NCBI GenBank assembly: GCA_951217055.1
Contig: OX578277.1
Coordinates: 13,880,411-13,944,410 of the forward strand
Length of the DNA: 64,000 nucleotides
Source: Gerris lacustris
Lineage: Eukaryota; Arthropoda; Insecta; Hemiptera; Gerridae
Direction of reading: 5' to 3'
The position numbers were made by a program, and so were the translations under genes. Position 1 is the first letter of the stretch; each line of letters begins with the position of its first letter. Below are positions 59,713 to 64,000 of this stretch, piece after piece. A model generated the notes under the pieces. It was not told where the DNA came from, did no database searches, and saw only the letters and a program-made list of their open reading frames with translations.

Positions 59713-59904
59713 CAACTATTTTAGTTTAACTATTAATTTCTTACTGGCCTGACTGACTAGAAGATCACACTACATTTGAAATGTTAATATCTTTCAAAAA
59801 AATTTAGAATTTAATGAATAGTCCAAAATTCCCTAAAAATATAACCATTATTTGGTCACATTTTATGAAAAATTTTTTAATGAGAAATTGAATATTAGAA
59901 TTTG

Positions 59905-59908
<4 letters not shown>

Positions 59909-59938
<30 letters not shown>
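59909..59938. repeat. T30 run in one arm only
   Basis: The left arm reads TTACT, thirty T, then ACTTACTGCATAT, where the right arm (reverse) has only TTACTTACTGCATAT. The extra sequence, with a repeated (T)TACT on both sides, looks like an inserted poly-A tail. Confidence 0.8.
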
Positions 59939-59942
<4 letters not shown>

Positions 59943-60000
59943 ACTGCATATCGACGGTTTGGAAGAAGACCGTCACAAAACCGATTTTTTGAGAAAACCT

Positions 60001-60779
60001 TTTTTTTGTACCAAAACACTCCTAAGGAGTAGTACTTTTATGTAGAATATTGTCATATTTCTAGTACAAACACAGAACGCCAGAATGAGTGAAATGCCAG
60101 TCTGACATTAGAGAGGATTGTATTAGTTTTATGGTCTAAACTGTAACAAATCAGTGTTCAACTTGGCATCTAAGTGGAAACGTCGCGTTTTTTTTAATAA
60201 ACTGTCACAAAAGTGTTTCTTGCAGTCTTCATAATAAGGTAAGAAGACATTTATATCTCATTTTTGTTCAATAACGACACAAATGCTTTTATGACTATTT
60301 AACCCATAAAATATTTATTAAATGAATTGATCAAAACGTCATACGTGCGATATTATGACAATTTTGATCAAAACAATTAATTTTTTTATTTTTTAAAACA
60401 ATTATTTTTTAAAAAAGTGACCCTCTTGCATACAATGTTATCTACATTTATATCATTTTGTAACAATATTATTATTTTATAACAGTTTTCCACTAAAATA
60501 AAGCTTTATTTAAATTAATAAATATAATATTTTTTGTTTTTGGAATTGTCAACCGTAGATTAGTAACCTTTCGTCATTCACGAAATCGTTAACCCTTCTA
60601 CTTCTTATCTAAGTGTTCTCCGTCGTATTCCCTATATTTATTTACCAATCGGAGTTTTAACCCTGCAGTGGTCGCGTGGGTGACTAGTGACTATTGTCAT
60701 TCATTTGTATGTTATTTTGATTATAACTTTCTTATCAGCATTGGGGTGGAGTTGAGCACCCTCTAATCTAGTCTATTAG
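60001..60779. other. Unique interior of the inverted-repeat element, left part
   Basis: AT-rich, with no coding sequence. Two possible splice acceptors, TTTCTTATCAG (60738) and GTCTATTAG (60779), lie near its right end. Confidence 0.4.
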
Positions 60780-61085
60780 TTGGAGGCAGTAGATTGTTCC
60801 GTGGGATACCTGGACTCCAGGCCTTGTGAAGGTGATGTTATTATCAATTTAAGTTGTTTGGAAGACAAAAGTTTAGCAGCAAGATGGAAATCAACCGAAA
60901 TAAAAAAGGTTAAACTAACATCAGCTTACAAACAAAAACTGGACTCAATGGTAAAAAAGGACGCTTTAGTTCAATTAAAAGTAAAAAAAAATATTCCTTC
61001 ATTTTATGAAAACATACAAATTTATAACTTGTTTTATTTGTGTTTGAATTTTAATCATCATAATATTTTTTCTTTCTTTTTTTAA
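60780..61085 (+). CDS. Possible coding exon inside the inverted-repeat element, unknown product
   Basis: The open frame from the TTG at 60780 reads LEAVDCSVGYLDSRPCEGD, then LEDKSLAARWKSTEIKK and SAYKQKLDSMVKKDALVQLK, and becomes low-complexity (Phe, Asn, His) before the stop at 61083. The first 75 residues look protein-like: mixed polar residues, basic helices, codon use unlike the AT-rich surroundings. An AG at 60778-60779 could be a splice acceptor, since an in-frame TAG stands there. AATAAA at about 61243 could be the poly-A signal. It has no transposase, reverse transcriptase or zinc-finger motif that I know. Captured host exon and element gene are both possible. Its phase does not follow exon c directly. 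Confidence 0.4.
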   Translation: MEAVDCSVGYLDSRPCEGDVIINLSCLEDKSLAARWKSTEIKKVKLTSAYKQKLDSMVKKDALVQLKVKKNIPSFYENIQIYNLFYLCLNFNHHNIFSFFF

Positions 61086-62126
61086 CTTTTTATACCTACC
61101 TGATATTATGTTTTATACTATATCTATTTTTTTTAATATGTAAGAAAAATACAAGCATAGCGTACAATACCTATGCATGATATACTGCTTATGCATTTGA
61201 ATGTTTATTGCAGCAATGATTGTATAATTATTTATCGATTCCTTAATAAAGACTCAAAACTGTTTTTATTTTTTTAATGTTTTATTTGTGTCTCAACTTA
61301 TTTCAATTTGACTGTTTTTACTTTTCATTGTCATGGCATTTTATGATCTCATTTTATTTTATTCAATCAATATTCAATTTGAATAAATTATAGAAATCAG
61401 TATTTATATTTTCCTATTTCTATCTTTATTTTTAATGTGTAACAACATAAAAGATTGTGTGCCATAGAGTCCAAGGTAATTTGGAAAATCTAAATGTCAT
61501 TATTATATAAATATGGAAAAGTGATATTATTTTAATGGGCACTAGTATAGACTAAGAACCTAAGTCAATTGATTTTCAGTATTATAATTTTTGTCTTTAT
61601 TTATTTAAGAAGAATTATATATGAATCATAAGAACATTTAAAAATAAGTTACTTGTCTAAATGCAATAGCCTTGTCACTTACAGTTCCTATTTATTTCAA
61701 CACTGAATTTACTAACTAAAGACAAAGACTGAATAGAATTGTGCCTGATCTCGTTTTATTAGACATTTTATATAGTTTATGTATGATTTTGATTTTTGTA
61801 CTTTTAATTTTAGTAAATAAATGATGTTAATTTGTAAAATGTTTTACCAAATTATTATAAACCCTTATGTACTAATATGCAATTTGCTTACTCTTTTTTA
61901 TGGAATATCGTCACAAGTACTGATTTTAATTGAAAAATTGCCTAAAAATTAAGCACTGAGCTTAATATGTAAAAAGTAGTAGTATGGCTAGGTTTTCTGA
62001 AGTATATAGAAGAAGTTATTATAATATAAAGCAAATCCAACAACCATAAGGTCAATAAATTCGACATCAAAAATAGTCACTTTTTTCTTTTGCTTCTCCT
62101 GTAAAATTTGAAAACACGGTTTTGTG
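61086..62126. other. Unique interior of the inverted-repeat element, right part
   Basis: AT-rich. It contains AATAAA near 61243. A minus-strand frame at 61988-62197 (AWKKTVTKPCFQILQEKQKK) overlaps the arm boundary and shows no sure domain. Confidence 0.35.
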
Positions 62127-62629
62127 ACAGTCTTCTTCCAAGCCGTCGATATATGGTTATGGCTTACACAATTAAACAAAAGAATCAATAGAATCACTAC
62201 TAAACCATGTACACAGACTACCTAAACTAATCTGGATATTATAAGATTGATAAACAGTAAACAGTGTGATAATAGAATTGGTGTAGTACTTAGTTTTAAC
62301 CAGAAATGTTTCAATTAATTATTTATTAATGTAATTAGTATGACGAGGTATTGGATTAGTTTTGACTACTTTCTTAGAATATAACAGATCCATATGCAGT
62401 AAGTAACCAATTCTAATATTCAATTTCTCATTAAAAAATGTTTCATAAAATGTGACCAAATAATGGTTATATTTTTGATTTTTTAGGGAATTTTGACGAG
62501 AATCAGACGATTCATTAAATTCTATATTTTTTTCAAAGATTTTAACAATTCAAATGTAATGTGATCTTCTAGTCAGTCAGGTCAGTAAGAAATTAATAGT
62601 TAAACTAAAATAGTTGTTGTAAATTGTTA

Positions 62630-62905
62630 ATGTTGAATTAGTGTAAAGATTTGAAAATTGTTAATGTTGAATTAGTGTAAAGATTTGTAAATTGTTAATG
62701 TTGAATTAGTGTAAAGATTTGAAAATTGTTAATGTTGAATTAGTGTAAAGATTTGAAAATTGTTAATGTTGAATTAGTGTAAAGATTTGTAAATTGTTAA
62801 TGTTGAATTAGTGTAAAGATTTGAAAATTGTTAATGTTGAATTAGTGTAAAGATTTGAAAATTGTTAATGTTGAATTAGTGTAAAGATTTGTAAATTGTT
62901 AATGC
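62630..62905. repeat. 34-bp minisatellite, right arm
   Basis: About eight units in reverse orientation to the left arm (AATTGTTAATGTTGAATTAG, TGTAAAGATTTG). Units with GAAAATTG and GTAAATTG alternate in a two-to-one pattern that the left arm does not show. Confidence 0.95.
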
Positions 62906-63031
62906 CTGAATAGTAATTTTTATGTTAATAAATTGTTTCTAGCTTGAGAATGACCCAAGGAGGGGTCGAAATATCGCTAAATGAGTGCGTTTTCATTTGT
63001 TTCCTTAAGACCCAGCAACTAGTAAACTGAA

Positions 63032-64000
63032 CAAACAACCAAAGGAACCAACTCTCTACTTACTATTTATTTTTATCTTATTATTATTATTTTTTTTTTT
63101 TACAAATAATTTATCTTTTTCACAAATTATAATGTTCGGATTCTTTTGATTCCAAATTTCATTTTAAGTTCGATTGTCAATCAACTGGTTAGTTTATCTC
63201 TTTGATAATGAAAGATGATATCGGAATGTATTTATAGCCTTTTCATCTTTTATCTTAAAATGCTGATTTTCAAGAAGATTGGGAAACAGCATTCTTCTTG
63301 TTATTAAAGACAAGAGTTAGAGAAAAGGAAGAGAGAAAACAGTCGAGTTGGAAGAGAGTTTCAAGTTTGTAAAAGTAGGAAGAGAGTTTCAAGTTTCCGA
63401 TGAGGTTATCTGCCTGAGTTAAGAGGTCACCACCCTCTAGAGATCTCAGGTTTGGTTGGAAAAGGCAACAAGGAAAACAACTTTCTGTTGGTTTAGGATT
63501 TCCCTTGGTCTAAAGGTCTTATATCATTTCTATACTCCTTCTCGAGATATCCAACAAAGATCTCTTCCAATATAATACATCTGCTATCCAAAGATTTCCA
63601 TCCAATATGATTTCATACATTACTTGCAAACCTCAACTCAAGTTCAAGAAAAAAAAACATGAATGGGTTTCTCATACAATTGTGAGATTACTAACATAGA
63701 CTTGAAACCTTTCCTGCACATGTACAATATAGATCTTTACTTCATGAAGATATAAAAGAATAACTCTGTACATAACAAGAAACAAGACTAGGAACAAAGT
63801 TAACTGACTCAAGTTAAACAACTAATGCAACCTCCACCTCACAAAGATAAAAACTACAAGAATAACACTCTATATCATAAGAAACAAGCTCTTTTCTTTC
63901 TATATTCCTCTAACCACCTCTAACTTTTTAATACAATAAAATAATCGTCAGGTTGGAACGGATTTGTGATTCTTTGATAACTTATTATAAAAACATTCAA
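63032..64000. other. Unassigned sequence at the window end
   Basis: I see no exon, element end or tandem repeat. The composition is less AT-rich, and GGAAGAGAGTTTCAAGTTT is repeated at about 63351 and 63379. Confidence 0.35.

Larger units (their letters stand above)
59265..63031. mobile_element. 3.8-kb inverted-repeat element with minisatellite arms
   Basis: The left end TTTACTAGTTGCTGGGTCTT is mirrored by AAGACCCAGCAACTAGTAAA at the right. Arms of about 0.7 kb (left, to about 60000) and 0.9 kb (right, from about 62127) contain in order a hairpin motif (GACCC ... GGGGTCGAAAT), a 34-bp minisatellite, unique sequence and a GACGGTTTGGAAGAAG-type block. The left arm lacks about 245 bases present in the right arm, joined at ATAT, and carries a private T30 run. 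The unique middle of about 2.1 kb holds one possible coding stretch. Rehavkus-type MULEs, foldback elements, or a Penelope-like element with inverted terminal repeats would all fit; I cannot decide. Confidence 0.8.

Overview
The window looks like a gene-poor, visibly AT-rich stretch of an animal genome, most likely an arthropod. I infer this from GT-AG introns, tRNA-derived SINEs, hAT, piggyBac, PIF/Harbinger and pogo-type DNA transposons, and repeats built around (CTGT)n tracts. Nothing is prokaryotic, and I cannot name the species. Most open reading frames are chance products of repeats.

The only convincing host gene is a plus-strand coiled-coil protein with three internal exons at 942-990, 12464-12591 and 25225-25324. 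Their phases fit each other and join into about 92 residues without a stop. The introns are about 11.5 and 12.6 kb and full of mobile elements. I see neither the first nor the last exon. A possible coding stretch at 60780-61085 lies inside an inverted-repeat element and cannot be tied to this gene.

1-13 kb: the first exon is followed by a 3.3-kb satellite (4338-7602; 34 monomers of 96 bp in two different four-monomer higher-order patterns). The satellite runs directly into the remains of a hAT transposase, and its monomer appears to be a piece of that transposase gene. A SINE, two minisatellites and exon two follow.

13-23 kb: a pogo-like MITE, a SINE split by another element, and five copies of family F, two of them forming a large palindrome. 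Then come a dispersed repeat (B) holding a complete hammerhead-ribozyme-like motif at 18760-18802, a small foldback element, and a nested block with a PIF/Harbinger insertion.

24-43 kb: exon three, two related MITEs, a 1.25-kb hAT relic, and a deep nest in which repeat A is interrupted by a piggyBac-like element that is itself interrupted by a hAT element. The same A copy then holds two opposite copies of family D.

43-64 kb: tandem copies of family C, a near-identical 3.65-kb triplication (46733-57697), a 64/128-bp minisatellite, and a 3.8-kb inverted-repeat element (59265-63031) whose arms contain 34-bp minisatellites and a hairpin motif near each end.

The window has no gene set working as a pathway. 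Its interest lies in repeat birth, nesting and possible self-cleaving RNA. Family letters A-J are my own labels for repeats found by comparing parts of this window.
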